Shown: positions 33,512 to 43,047 of the stretch, piece by piece
Numbering within the stretch: the first letter of the stretch is position 1
How the letters are laid out: the number at the start of each line of letters is the position of its first letter
From: Motiliproteus sp. MSK22-1
Lineage (GTDB): Bacteria; Pseudomonadota; Gammaproteobacteria; Pseudomonadales; Balneatricaceae
DNA length: 64,000 nucleotides
Direction: 5' to 3'
Assembly (NCBI RefSeq): GCF_001968815.1
Contig: NZ_MIEQ01000018.1
Span: forward strand, 62,001 to 126,000
Made by a program: the position numbers and the translations under genes
The notes under the pieces: generated by a model
What the model was told of the DNA's origin: nothing
Databases searched by the model: none
The model's input: only the letters and a program-made list of their open reading frames with translations

Positions 33512-34347
33512 TGTCTTTTTCCCGGCAGTACCCTTTCAATCAGGGATTTACCCTGATTGAACTGATCATCGCTATCGTAATCATGGGTATTCTGTCTTTT
33601 GGTACCGTGCAGTTTATGCTAAATACCAGCGATGCTTATGATCAAACAGCGCGCCGCGATCAACTGGCTTCTGCAGGTCGAGTCGCCATAGAAAAAATGA
33701 GTCGAGAAATTAGAAACGCACTACCTAATAGTGCTCGGGTCGCCTCTAACTGCATCGAATTTGTCCCGGTACTGGGAGGCTCCAGCTATATCAGCATACC
33801 GACTCAGACTGCCTCAAGTTCATTGTCTTCCTTTGTCTCCGTGCCTTTTTCTTCTGGCTCGATACCCTCAATTATTGGTCGAGCGGCGGTTTATCCGCTA
33901 AACGTGGCAGATATCTACCAGCTGACAGCTCCTTCAGTGATTTCACCCCAGATCAGTACGGCTTCCTCGGCTCTGGTCAGTAGCAGTACTGCAGTGTCAG
34001 TGGCCTGGGCAAGTCCGCATCAGTTTTTGACGGAGTCTCCCACAAAACGCTGGTTTATGGTGGATACCCCGACTAGTTTTTGTTTAGTCGCTGGAAACCT
34101 CTATCGCTATCATGGCGGCAGTTACGGGTTTGAAGCCACTCAGCCTACTTCGGACTCAACACTACCAATAAGCGTAGCGACCGGGCGTACTTTGCTCGCT
34201 ACTCAAGTTTCCAGTGAAGGGGCTCCCTTTACCGTTGTTGCTGCCACCTTGCAACGTAATGCCATGGTTCAGATTGATTTGTCATTTACTGAGCTGGGAG
34301 AAGGTATTCGCATCAATCATGAGGTGCAGCTACGTAATGTTCCTTAG
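33511..34347 (+). CDS. mshO: MSHA minor pilin MshO
   Basis: A 278-residue minor pilin of the PilW/GspJ type. The leader ends FNQG with cleavage before FTLIELIIAIVIMG. It is followed by REIRNALPNSARV, typical of GspJ-like subunits, and a long Ser/Thr-rich body (~100-180). The ATG overlaps the mshD stop, and mshP starts within its last codons. It probably forms part of the pilus tip priming complex. Confidence 0.9.
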   Translation: MSFSRQYPFNQGFTLIELIIAIVIMGILSFGTVQFMLNTSDAYDQTARRDQLASAGRVAIEKMSREIRNALPNSARVASNCIEFVPVLGGSSYISIPTQTASSSLSSFVSVPFSSGSIPSIIGRAAVYPLNVADIYQLTAPSVISPQISTASSALVSSSTAVSVAWASPHQFLTESPTKRWFMVDTPTSFCLVAGNLYRYHGGSYGFEATQPTSDSTLPISVATGRTLLATQVSSEGAPFTVVAATLQRNAMVQIDLSFTELGEGIRINHEVQLRNVP

Positions 34348-34786
34348 GTCTCGAAAAAAGAGCAGCTGGCCTGTTCAGCAACTACAATCTCTGGGAGCCA
34401 GAAAACAAAAAGGGCTGGGCCTGGTCGCCGCGATTTTTGTCATTACGGTGATGGCATTGATAGCTGTCGGCATCAGTAATCTTGTAGTGACCGGCCAACA
34501 ATCCTATGGGCATGAGGTGCTTTCTACCCGTGCTTTTCTGGCGGCTGAGAGTGGTGCACAACTAACGGTTAACGCAGTTATCCCTCCTTCTGGGGTAGGT
34601 ACTTGTGCAGCAACTTCGACGGAAACTTTTACAGTGGAAGGTCTAAATGGCTGTAGCGCACTCACTAGCTGCTCACAGCTAGGGCCTATTGATGGCATCA
34701 CTTACTATGATATATCTAGCGAAGGACGTTGCGGAAGCGGAGTTGACCAAGCTATTAGAAGAGTTGTTCTGAGAGTTCAGCAATAG
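34337..34786 (+). CDS. mshP: MSHA biogenesis protein MshP
   Basis: A 149-residue PilX/GspK-like minor pilin: a basic leader followed by QKGLGLVAAIFVITVMALIA, in which Leu replaces the usual Phe and no Glu5 is present, as commonly seen in MshP. The region FLAAESGAQLTVNAV is the PilX-type helix. ATG 34337 lies inside mshO and has GAGGTG (34321-34326) upstream; the frame is open further upstream but that part is antisense-like to pilin logic and unneeded. It is the last recognisable msh gene; the large mshQ adhesin-like gene found in Vibrio is not present after it. Confidence 0.85.
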   Translation: MFLRSRKKSSWPVQQLQSLGARKQKGLGLVAAIFVITVMALIAVGISNLVVTGQQSYGHEVLSTRAFLAAESGAQLTVNAVIPPSGVGTCAATSTETFTVEGLNGCSALTSCSQLGPIDGITYYDISSEGRCGSGVDQAIRRVVLRVQQ

Positions 34787-34864
34787 AGGCTAACTGGTCC
34801 GCTCTAACCTGCTTCTACATGCTATAGTGTATTTTTACAGTGTTTCCTGTTTTGGAGGTAGGCC

Positions 34865-35260
34865 GTGGTAACTATGGATGATCAGCAGTCTGAGAGGCGC
34901 CGTTTTACCCGGGTCTCATTTGACGCCAAGACTGAGCTGCGTCAGGGAGATAATTCCTGGACCGTTGAATTGGTGGATATTTCCCTGCACGGTCTGCTGG
35001 TAAAGCAGCCACAGGATCTATGTGCCGACATGGGGGCAGATTTCAAGGCAGTGGTTTATTTGGCGGGTGGAGAGATTATGCTGGAGCTGCCGGTAAAGCT
35101 AGCCAGAATTCATCCACCCTATTTGGGCTTGGTATGTGGAGCCGTTGAACTGGAAAGTATCAGTCATTTGCGTCGTTTAATTGAGCTGAATCTGGGCGAT
35201 CCTGATCTTCTCGACAGGGAGCTGGAGCATCTGGTTGAAGATGCGTCTGATAAAGGCTGA
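34865..35260 (+). CDS. PilZ-domain c-di-GMP receptor
   Basis: A 131-residue single PilZ domain. Both c-di-GMP-binding motifs are present: RxxxR in ERRRFTRVSF (~10-17) and DxSxxG in VDISLHGLLV (~38-45). GGAGGT (34854-34859) lies 5 bases before GTG 34865, so GTG is preferred to ATG 34874. It sits 78 bases after mshP and is followed by a terminator, so it may be transcribed with the pilus genes and report c-di-GMP to them or to another surface system. Its partner is unknown. Confidence 0.9.
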   Translation: MVTMDDQQSERRRFTRVSFDAKTELRQGDNSWTVELVDISLHGLLVKQPQDLCADMGADFKAVVYLAGGEIMLELPVKLARIHPPYLGLVCGAVELESISHLRRLIELNLGDPDLLDRELEHLVEDASDKG

Positions 35261-35359
35261 GTTACCCTGGGGATTGAAGCGATACTTGTGCAGCAAGAGT
35301 CGCCGTTTTCGATACACGAATTGCTGGCTTTGAAACGAGCCAGTTTATTTCAGAGGTAG

Positions 35360-35394
35360 CTGGTGGCAACTGTCTTGTCACCAGTCACGTTTTT
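35360..35394 (+). terminator. Intrinsic terminator after the PilZ gene
   Basis: CTGGTGGCAA and TTGTCACCAG form a 10-bp stem with one G-T pair and a 5-base loop; TCACGTTTTT follows. It lies between the convergent PilZ and radA genes and would close the msh/PilZ transcription unit. Confidence 0.65.
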
Positions 35395-35416
35395 CCAACC
35401 AGTCTGATGTTACTAG

Positions 35417-36784
35417 TCAGATTGCATCCAATGCCTGATTGAGGTGCTCAACGGCGATAACTTCCATTCCTGTTGGCAGTTCTTTCGGGCAATTGGCTTT
35501 GGGCACAATAGCCCTTTTGAAACCATGTTTGGCAGCTTCCCTGATTCGTTCCTGGCCACTGGGAACCGGGCGTATTTCGCCGGACAGTCCAACTTCACCA
35601 AAGACCACAAGATCTAAGGGTAGAGGGCGATCTCTTAGACTGGATACGATCGATAGCAGCAGTGCCAGGTCCGCGCTGGTTTCTAAAACTTTAACTCCCC
35701 CGACAACGTTAACAAAAACATCCTGATCACCGGTATGGAGTCCGCCGTGGCGGTGCAAGACTGCAAGCAGCATAGCCAGTCGGTTGGAATCCAGTCCCAC
35801 AGCGATACGTCTTGGATTGCTCATATGACTTTCATCTACCAACGCCTGAACTTCCACCAGCATGGGGCGGGTTCCCTCCCAGATAACCATGACTAAACTA
35901 CCAGAGTTTGGTTGTTGAGAGCGATTCAGAAAGATAGCGCTGGGATTTTTCACTTCCTTGAGACCTTCCTCAAGCATGGCAAAAACACCGAGCTCATTGA
36001 CAGCACCGAAGCGGTTTTTTTGTCCCCGAAGGGTCCGAAAACGGCTGTCGTGACTGCCTTCAAGAAGTAATGAGCAATCGATCATATGCTCCAGTACCTT
36101 TGGACCTGCCAGGGAGCCATCCTTGGTGACGTGACCGACTAAAAAAAGTACGGTATGGGTTTGCTTGGCATAGCGGGTCAGGTAGGCGGCACTTTCCCTG
36201 ACCTGGGATACGCTGCCGGGTGCTGATTGCACGTCAGCCATATGAACAACCTGTATCGAGTCCACCACCATGACTTTCGGTTGATGGGTTTGAGCTATCT
36301 GGCAAATTGATTCAACACTGGTTTCAGACAGCATCTTTAATTTATCAGTCGGTAATCCTAGCCGCTGTGCCCGCAGGGCTACCTGTTGCAATGATTCTTC
36401 CCCGGTGATGTAAAGCGCCTCCATGGACTCAGCCAGTTTGCATAGGGTTTGCAGTAACAATGTGCTTTTTCCGGCGCCAGGATTACCACCGATCAGTATG
36501 GCAGACCCCGGTACCAATCCACCTCCCAGAACTCTATCCAGTTCAGAACTGGATGTGCTGAAGCGGGGGAGATCAGCCAGATCAACTTCTGCCAGCCGTT
36601 GTACCTCTGTCTGTTGGCCGGCGGTTCCTGCATAACCATCAAATCGCTGGTTGGCAGCTTTTTGGGTGCCGAGGCGAATTTCGGTCAGGGTATTCCAGGC
36701 TCCGCAGTCACTGCACTGGCCCTGCCATTTACTGTAATCTGATCCGCAATCGTTGCAGACATAAGCGGTTTTTTGTTTGGCCAT
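35417..36784 (-). CDS. radA: DNA repair protein RadA (Sms)
   Basis: A 455-residue cytoplasmic ATPase that promotes branch migration during recombination. In order: a four-cysteine zinc finger (CNDCGSDYSKWQGQCSDCG, ~10-28), a RecA-like core with Walker A GGNPGAGKST (~98-107), the RadA-specific KNRFG motif (~257-261) and a C-terminal Lon-protease-like domain (~290-455). Length and motifs match the family. It is monocistronic, convergent with the PilZ gene and divergent from metY. Confidence 0.96.
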   Translation of the reverse strand: MAKQKTAYVCNDCGSDYSKWQGQCSDCGAWNTLTEIRLGTQKAANQRFDGYAGTAGQQTEVQRLAEVDLADLPRFSTSSSELDRVLGGGLVPGSAILIGGNPGAGKSTLLLQTLCKLAESMEALYITGEESLQQVALRAQRLGLPTDKLKMLSETSVESICQIAQTHQPKVMVVDSIQVVHMADVQSAPGSVSQVRESAAYLTRYAKQTHTVLFLVGHVTKDGSLAGPKVLEHMIDCSLLLEGSHDSRFRTLRGQKNRFGAVNELGVFAMLEEGLKEVKNPSAIFLNRSQQPNSGSLVMVIWEGTRPMLVEVQALVDESHMSNPRRIAVGLDSNRLAMLLAVLHRHGGLHTGDQDVFVNVVGGVKVLETSADLALLLSIVSSLRDRPLPLDLVVFGEVGLSGEIRPVPSGQERIREAAKHGFKRAIVPKANCPKELPTGMEVIAVEHLNQALDAI

Positions 36785-37023
36785 AGTAAAGAAAGTCTTT
36801 CGCAGGATGTGGATAAGTTTGCGGCATCAGCATAAATGGGTGATTCCAAGAATTTCAGAGCCTGTTAAATGAGCCGCGCTGAGTCTGTACCGCCTGATCA
36901 GGATAAAAAGTGTTGCCAAATTGATGGAATGGGATGATAACACGATCAGAATTAAGCTAGTCTACGAGTTCTCTGACAAACACTTCTGATAATCAAACCA
37001 ACGAATATGAGTGGCAGTCTATT

Positions 37024-38301
37024 ATGAAATTAGAAACCCAAGCGATACACAGCGGCTATCAGCCCGATCCTACTACTAATGCGGTAGCTGTCCCGTTATA
37101 CCAGACCACCTCCTATGCTTTCGACAGTACTCAGCATGGGGCAGATCTTTTTGACCTGAAGGTGGAGGGTAATATCTACACCCGCATTATGAATCCGACC
37201 ACGGCAGTCCTTGAGCAGCGCGTTGCCGAAATGGAGGGCGGTATTGGTGCTTTGGCACTGGCCTCGGGTATGGCTGCCATTACCTATGCGATTCAGACCA
37301 TAGCGGAAGCGGGTGATAACATTGTCAGTATCAACAAGCTTTATGGTGGCACTTATAACCTGTTTGCTCATACTTTCCCTAAGCAGGGGATTGACGTGAG
37401 GATGGCCCCTCATGATGACTTTGCTGCGCTTGAAGCTCTCATTGATGATCGCACCAAAGCGGTGTTCTGTGAGTCTATAGGAAACCCCTTGGGCAACGTG
37501 GTGGATATTGAAGCGCTGGCTGAGGTTGCTCATCGTCACGGTGTTCCGCTGATTGTTGATAATACAGTAGCCACTCCATGCCTGCTAAAGCCATTTGAGT
37601 ACGGTGCCGATATAGTCGTCCACTCTCTGACAAAGTATATTGGAGGTCACGGCACATCAATCGGTGGGGTCGTGGTTGACTCTGGAAAATTTCCCTGGGC
37701 CGACCATAAAGATCGCTTTCCAGTGCTGAACGAGCCTGATCCCTCTTATCATGGAGTGGTTTATACAGAGGCTCTGGGAGCTGCTGCATTTATTGGTCGC
37801 TGTCGTGTTGTTCCCCTTCGTAATACCGGTGCTGCCATTTCTCCCTTTAATGCATTCCTGATTTTGCAGGGCATTGAAACGCTGCCACTACGTATGGAGC
37901 GCCATTGTGATAATGCCATGGCGGTTGCTCAGTTCCTGGCCCAGCAAGAGCAGGTGGCCTGGGTGAACTATGCGGGGCTTGAAGGGAATGCAGGTTATGA
38001 GTTGGCACAACGCTATGTTGATGGAAAGCCTTCAGGAATTCTCAGTTTTGGCATCAAAGGTGGTGCTGAAGCAGGAGCCCGGTTTATTGATGCACTTCAG
38101 TTGGTAACCCGGTTGGTTAATATTGGCGATGCGAAGTCACTCGCCTGTCATCCTGCCAGTACAACGCATCGACAGCTGTCAGGTGATGAATTGGTTGCTG
38201 CGGGTGTCAGTGAAGATATGGTTCGTCTGTCGGTCGGTATTGAGCACATTGATGATATTCTGGCGGATATTACCCAAGCTTTGGAAGCTTCGAAGGGGTA
38301 A
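37024..38301 (+). CDS. metY: O-acetylhomoserine sulfhydrylase (Cys/Met metabolism PLP enzyme)
   Basis: A 425-residue PLP enzyme that joins O-acetylhomoserine and sulfide to homocysteine. The opening ETQAIHSGYQPDPTTNAVAV and length fit MetY rather than the shorter MetB/MetC. The PLP lysine is in VHSLTKYIGGHGTSIGG (~200-216), and the C-terminal SLACHPASTTHRQL segment is present. It would consume the sulfide made by CysI at 8.7 kb. It ends about 100 bases before a shared bidirectional terminator. Confidence 0.93.
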   Translation: MKLETQAIHSGYQPDPTTNAVAVPLYQTTSYAFDSTQHGADLFDLKVEGNIYTRIMNPTTAVLEQRVAEMEGGIGALALASGMAAITYAIQTIAEAGDNIVSINKLYGGTYNLFAHTFPKQGIDVRMAPHDDFAALEALIDDRTKAVFCESIGNPLGNVVDIEALAEVAHRHGVPLIVDNTVATPCLLKPFEYGADIVVHSLTKYIGGHGTSIGGVVVDSGKFPWADHKDRFPVLNEPDPSYHGVVYTEALGAAAFIGRCRVVPLRNTGAAISPFNAFLILQGIETLPLRMERHCDNAMAVAQFLAQQEQVAWVNYAGLEGNAGYELAQRYVDGKPSGILSFGIKGGAEAGARFIDALQLVTRLVNIGDAKSLACHPASTTHRQLSGDELVAAGVSEDMVRLSVGIEHIDDILADITQALEASKG

Positions 38302-38403
38302 TTCACTCAAAGAATCTGTATCCAGCTATAGAATATTGGAACAGATAGACAACAGGAACAGCTCGTGGCTAATCAGTAGCCTATGATAACCGTGCAGTTA
38401 ATA

Positions 38404-38427
38404 AAACCCGGCAATTGCCGGGTTTTT
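38404..38427. terminator. Bidirectional terminator between metY and malic enzyme
   Basis: AAACCCGGCAATTGCCGGGTTT is a perfect palindrome with T tracts on both strands (TTTTT on plus; TTTTAT on minus). It can end metY on the plus strand and maeB on the minus strand. Confidence 0.85.
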
Positions 38428-38443
38428 GTCAGCTTGTATCTGG

Positions 38444-39715
38444 TCAGATTTCGCTAACATCCTTGATTGGATAATGAGCAGGATAAGGAAGTTTCGCCAC
38501 ACCAACATCAACGGCTGCTTTAGCCACCGCTGCTGAAACACGGCCTAACAGCCGAGGGTCATTTGGTTTGGGGATGATGTATTTCGGACCGAATTCCAGC
38601 GAATCAATGCCTTCGTAGGAATCTACAACCTCCTGAGGTACCGGTTCTTTAGCCAGTTCGGCGATTGCCTGAACAGCGGCACACTTCATTTCATGAGTAA
38701 TGTGACGAGCACGAACATCCATAGCGCCCCTGAAAATATAGGGGAAGCAGAGTACATTGTTGACCTGATTGGGGTAATCCGAGCGGCCGGTAGCCATAAT
38801 CACATCGTCGCGGGTGGCGTGAACCAATGAAGGTTTAATTTCAGGGTCTGGGTTGGCGCAGGCAAAGACGATAGGGTTTACTGCCATCTTCTTGAGCTGC
38901 TCTGCAGAAAGCATATTTGGTCCAGCTAAGCCCAGGAATACGTCTGCGCCTTCAATAGCGTCGTCCAGAGTGCGCAGATCGGTGTTGATTGCAGCAAACA
39001 TGGCTTTTTCTGGCGTCAGGTCACCACGGCAGTCGTGAATGACACCACGGCGATCCACCACAATAATGTTATGACGACGGATACCAGAGCTTATTAACAA
39101 ACGTAAGCAAGCCGTTGCGGCAGCTCCGGCGCCGAGGCAGACAACTTTGGCTTCTTCCAGGCTCTTACCGGCCAGCTCAATTGCGTTAATCATACCGGCG
39201 GCCGTGACTATGGCGGTACCGTGCTGATCATCATGGAACACAGGGATATCACAGCGCTCAATCAGCTGCCGCTCAATCTCAAAACATTCTGGAGCTTTGA
39301 TATCTTCAAGGTTGATACCGCCGAAGGAGCAAGCGATACGAGCAACGGTATCGATAAACGCCTGGGGACTTTCGTTGTCCACTTCAATGTCGATAGAGTC
39401 CAGGCCGGCAAAACGTTTGAATAACAGCGCTTTTCCTTCCATGACGGGTTTACTGGCCAGGGGGCCAAGGTTTCCGAGACCTAGAATCGCAGATCCGTTG
39501 GAGATAACGGCGACCAGGTTTCCCTTGGCTGTATAACGGTAAGCATCATCCGGGTTTTCGGCAATAGCTCTTACCGGCTCGGCTACGCCAGGGCTGTAAG
39601 CCAAGGACAGGTCGTCTGCAGTTTCAGCCGGTGTAGTCAGTTCTATGCTGATTTTTCCGGGCTTGGGGTATTCGTGATAGTCGAGGGCACGCCTCTTCAG
39701 GTCTTGTTCGGTCAT
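38444..39715 (-). CDS. maeB: Malic enzyme, short form without phosphotransacetylase domain
   Basis: A 423-residue enzyme converting malate to pyruvate and CO2 with NAD(P) reduction. The N-terminal domain has SLAYSPGVAEP and the catalytic region DIEVDN...; the NAD-binding domain has the dinucleotide fold VVCLGAGAAATACLRLL. E. coli MaeB has an extra ~330-residue phosphotransacetylase-like domain that is absent here, so this is the short type found in many marine bacteria. The coenzyme preference cannot be read safely. It is convergent with metY. Confidence 0.92.
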   Translation of the reverse strand: MTEQDLKRRALDYHEYPKPGKISIELTTPAETADDLSLAYSPGVAEPVRAIAENPDDAYRYTAKGNLVAVISNGSAILGLGNLGPLASKPVMEGKALLFKRFAGLDSIDIEVDNESPQAFIDTVARIACSFGGINLEDIKAPECFEIERQLIERCDIPVFHDDQHGTAIVTAAGMINAIELAGKSLEEAKVVCLGAGAAATACLRLLISSGIRRHNIIVVDRRGVIHDCRGDLTPEKAMFAAINTDLRTLDDAIEGADVFLGLAGPNMLSAEQLKKMAVNPIVFACANPDPEIKPSLVHATRDDVIMATGRSDYPNQVNNVLCFPYIFRGAMDVRARHITHEMKCAAVQAIAELAKEPVPQEVVDSYEGIDSLEFGPKYIIPKPNDPRLLGRVSAAVAKAAVDVGVAKLPYPAHYPIKDVSEI

Positions 39716-39954
39716 GCTCGTTTTCCAACTCGGTTAAAATTTGGGCAGGCAATCATATACGAAAGTCTATATGGCCTCAAGTGGTCAGACCGCTGGAGGC
39801 CTTGAAATTCGTGGGTTAGAGCGGATTTTGCTGTCTAAAAAAATAGACAGAGGTTGAGGGATATAGAACAGTCAGGTTGTAAATACAGAGGTGGAAACTG
39901 ACTTTTGGGATAGCTTTTTGCCGGAGTTAAAAAAACTAACTCGTTGTTCAGAAA

Positions 39955-39983
39955 ACAAAAAAGGCACTTAAAAAGTGCCTTTT
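39955..39983 (-). terminator. Intrinsic terminator of rpmE
   Basis: On the minus strand AAGGCACTT and AAGTGCCTT form a 9-bp stem with a 3-base loop, followed by TTTTTTGTTTT. It lies 33 bases after the rpmE stop. Confidence 0.85.
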
Positions 39984-40015
39984 CTCAATTCATCAAGTCT
40001 GGCTTGATGGTGCGA

Positions 40016-40231
40016 TTACTTGCTCAGGCTGCGACCGCCGAAACGCTTGTTGAAGCGATCGATACGACCACCTGTATCCAGAACTTTCTGCTTACCGGTG
40101 TAGAATGGGTGACAGGCACCACATACGTCGATGTGGATATCTTTGCAGATAGTGGATTTGGTTTTTACTACATTTCCGCAGCTGCAAGTGGCGGTAATGT
40201 CTTCATACTTAGGGTGAATTCCGTCTTTCAT
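40016..40231 (-). CDS. rpmE: Ribosomal protein L31
   Basis: A 71-residue large-subunit protein starting [20 protein letters not shown]. Four cysteines (TCSCGN, DVCGAC) make this the zinc-binding L31 form. The start is set by homology and by an AGAGGT sequence ~10 bases upstream on the minus strand; the frame stays open further upstream to 40300 but those residues are not part of L31. It is divergent from priA, the common gammaproteobacterial arrangement, and has its own terminator. Confidence 0.97.
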   Translation of the reverse strand: MKDGIHPKYEDITATCSCGNVVKTKSTICKDIHIDVCGACHPFYTGKQKVLDTGGRIDRFNKRFGGRSLSK

Positions 40232-40547
40232 CAGACTGTGACCTCTGTCTATTTTAATCGCGCCGCCACCCAGGTTTTCGCTGAGCACCGCACCTAGCAC
40301 ACACCTGATTTTATTCAGGAGATGTAAACAAGCGGCGCATTTTAACAGAGTCCTTTAGATAAGCAAGCATGGAACAGTGTGGTCTCAAATTTGAGTTATG
40401 CTGGCCCTATCCCTCTGGTGTTACCATCCTTCTATCTAATGCTACAATGCGGCCGTCAAAAAGCATGATCGTCAAAAACGTCAGGTCACTTCAGCGACTA
40501 GCCAATATGGCGGGCAGAGGGTCATTAATTGGAGCTTCGGCAAAGTC

Positions 40548-42794
40548 ATGAGTAGCAAGAGACAGATTCTGCGTTTGGCGCTGCCTTCCCCTTTACGCCG
40601 ACAGTTCGATTACCTGCCACCAGAGGGTGCTCTGGATGATTTTCAGCCAGGTCTGCGCTTTTTGGTTCCCTTCGGTAAACGTGAATTGGTTGGATTGCTG
40701 TTGGAGACGTCGGAGCAATCTGACATACCTGTTGAGAAACTCAGACCGGCTATTCGTTGCCTGGACTTACAGCCTCTATTGCCTGCTCATCTATTGGAAT
40801 TAGGGCTCTGGGCGGCTAATTATTATCAGCACGCGGTTGGTGATGCGCTTTGCTCATTTTTACCCGTACTGTTGCGAAAGGGCGAGCAAGCTCAATTCAG
40901 GCATCAGTGGTTATGGGTGGTTGGCGAACCAGAAGCTGCTGATCTTGCTGATGTTGATTCGAAGCGAAAGAATCCCACTCAGAGACAGCAGCAGCTTCTT
41001 GATATTTTGCGTGAACATCCAGATGGTCTTAGTAGTGATGCTTTAAAAACCCTGGGGTTCTCCCAGAGTCTGCTTAGAGGACTGAAAGAGAAAGCGTTGG
41101 TGACTCGTATTCAGCGTGAAACAGCACCGCCCCATTCTTTACTGCATAAACCGGAAACTAAGGAAAGTTTATTGCAGGAGGTACCGCTGGCACTGAATGA
41201 AGAGCAGCAACGAGCAGTTGATGCGATTGCAGCTTCCATGGGAGAGTTCCAAAGTTTTCTTTTACAGGGTATTACCGGTAGTGGCAAGACAGAGGTTTAT
41301 CTGCAGCTGATTGGAAAAGTAGTGGAACGGGGACGTCAAGCGCTGGTTCTGGTTCCAGAGATAGGCTTGACGCCTCAAACCGTGGGGCGTTTTCGGCAAA
41401 GATTTAATGTACCTGTTGCCGTGATTCACTCTGGGCTTACCGATCGAGAGCGTCTTGATGCCTGGTTGATGGCCCAGCAAGGTCATGCCGGCATACTGAT
41501 TGGCACTCGATCAGCACTCTTAACTCCTTTGATCCGTCCTGGCATCATTATTATTGATGAAGAGCACGATGGCTCATTCAAACAACAGGACGGATTCCGG
41601 TACTCCGCCCGCGATCTGGGAATCATGCGAGCCCGGGCAGAATCGATACCGATTATTCTGGGAAGCGCCACTCCATCTCTGGAAAGTTTTGCCAATGCCG
41701 AAGCAGGTCGTTATCGATGGCTGAAGATGGAAAAGAGGGCGGGAGAGGCCAGTCCTCCCGAGTTTGAGTTGCTGGATATTCGACAGCAGTTATTGCAGGA
41801 TGGTCTTTCTGACTCCTTGATTGAACAAATGAAAACACCTCTCCAACAAGGCGAGCAGGTGTTAGTGTTTCTTAATCGGCGCGGTTTTGCTCCAACATTA
41901 ATGTGTCATGATTGTGGCTGGCAAGCGGATTGTCCTCAGTGTGACGCTCATATGACCCTGCACCGACGGCCGCCTCATCTGCATTGTCATCATTGTGATT
42001 ATCAAGCCCCGGTGGGGGCTACCTGCCCCGAGTGCCAAGGACGTAATCTGAATCCAATGGGTGCAGGTACGGAGCGTACAGAAGAGGCATTACAGCGGTT
42101 GTTTCCAGATATTTCGGTGATCAGAGTGGATCGCGACAGCACTCGACGAAAGAATGCAATGCAAGGCATTTTGAAGCGAGTTCATGATGGCGGTCCCTGT
42201 ATATTGGTGGGGACACAGATGCTTGCCAAGGGGCATCATTTTCCCAAGGTAACCCTAGTGGCTATTCTGGATGCTGACGCGGGGTTGTTCAGCGCTGACT
42301 TTCGCGGTATGGAGAAAATGGCTCAACTGATACTCCAGGTCGCGGGTCGGGCCGGGCGCTCAGACAGACCAGGAAAAGTTGTCATGCAGACCTTAAATGC
42401 AGATCATCCAAGGTTGCGCTGCCTGATTGAGCAAGGCTATACCGCATTTGCCCGAGAGGAGCTGATTGATCGTAAAGCTGTCAGACTGCCACCATTTTGT
42501 CATTACGGTTTGTTACGGGCTGAAGCGGTTGCACCTGGGAGGGCAGATGCGTTTTTGCAGTTGGCTAGAATGATTGTTGAACCGCTAACCGATCAACGGG
42601 TGCAGCTACTGGGACCGATTCCATCTCCGATGGAACGTCGGGCGGGGCGCTATCGTGCACAGTTGTTGCTATATAGTGATCAGCGTAAGGCGTTACATGG
42701 TGTGGCAACACAACTAGTACAGCTGTTGGAGCAGAACAAGCATGCGAAGAAGGTTCGCTGGTCTTTGGATATTGATCCAACAGAGATGTTTTAG
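40548..42794 (+). CDS. priA: Primosomal replication helicase PriA
   Basis: A 748-residue superfamily 2 helicase that restarts stalled replication forks. Order: N-terminal DNA-binding domain (~1-110), winged helix, helicase lobe with Walker A GITGSGKTEVYL (~242-253) and DEEHD (~337), a zinc-binding region with eight cysteines (CHDCGWQADCPQCDAH and CHHCDY...CPECQG) and helicase lobe 2 with GTQMLAKGHHFP and QVAGRAGR. Length matches the family. It is divergent from rpmE. Confidence 0.96.
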   Translation: MSSKRQILRLALPSPLRRQFDYLPPEGALDDFQPGLRFLVPFGKRELVGLLLETSEQSDIPVEKLRPAIRCLDLQPLLPAHLLELGLWAANYYQHAVGDALCSFLPVLLRKGEQAQFRHQWLWVVGEPEAADLADVDSKRKNPTQRQQQLLDILREHPDGLSSDALKTLGFSQSLLRGLKEKALVTRIQRETAPPHSLLHKPETKESLLQEVPLALNEEQQRAVDAIAASMGEFQSFLLQGITGSGKTEVYLQLIGKVVERGRQALVLVPEIGLTPQTVGRFRQRFNVPVAVIHSGLTDRERLDAWLMAQQGHAGILIGTRSALLTPLIRPGIIIIDEEHDGSFKQQDGFRYSARDLGIMRARAESIPIILGSATPSLESFANAEAGRYRWLKMEKRAGEASPPEFELLDIRQQLLQDGLSDSLIEQMKTPLQQGEQVLVFLNRRGFAPTLMCHDCGWQADCPQCDAHMTLHRRPPHLHCHHCDYQAPVGATCPECQGRNLNPMGAGTERTEEALQRLFPDISVIRVDRDSTRRKNAMQGILKRVHDGGPCILVGTQMLAKGHHFPKVTLVAILDADAGLFSADFRGMEKMAQLILQVAGRAGRSDRPGKVVMQTLNADHPRLRCLIEQGYTAFAREELIDRKAVRLPPFCHYGLLRAEAVAPGRADAFLQLARMIVEPLTDQRVQLLGPIPSPMERRAGRYRAQLLLYSDQRKALHGVATQLVQLLEQNKHAKKVRWSLDIDPTEMF

Positions 42795-43047
42795 GTTCAG
42801 TCAAAGGAGGTTCAGCCTCCAATGAGATTATTACTCACCTCTTTCATATACTTCAGCTTGGCATAGTTAGTTATTCCAGCGATAATAGTCGGCTAATTTT
42901 AAATCCCTCGTGACGATTGCACGAAGCTCAGCACTAATCACCACTGGTCCGTTACGGAAAAACAGTCGGCATCGCTTTAAAATGCCTGGATCTGGTAGAT
43001 ATGGCTGTTGGATTACATACTCAAGCAGTTTATACAGACGGTTGGCA

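Noticed and set aside
42806..42820. GGAGG-CCTCC hairpin after priA as terminator
   Set aside because: Five base pairs and no T tract on either strand.
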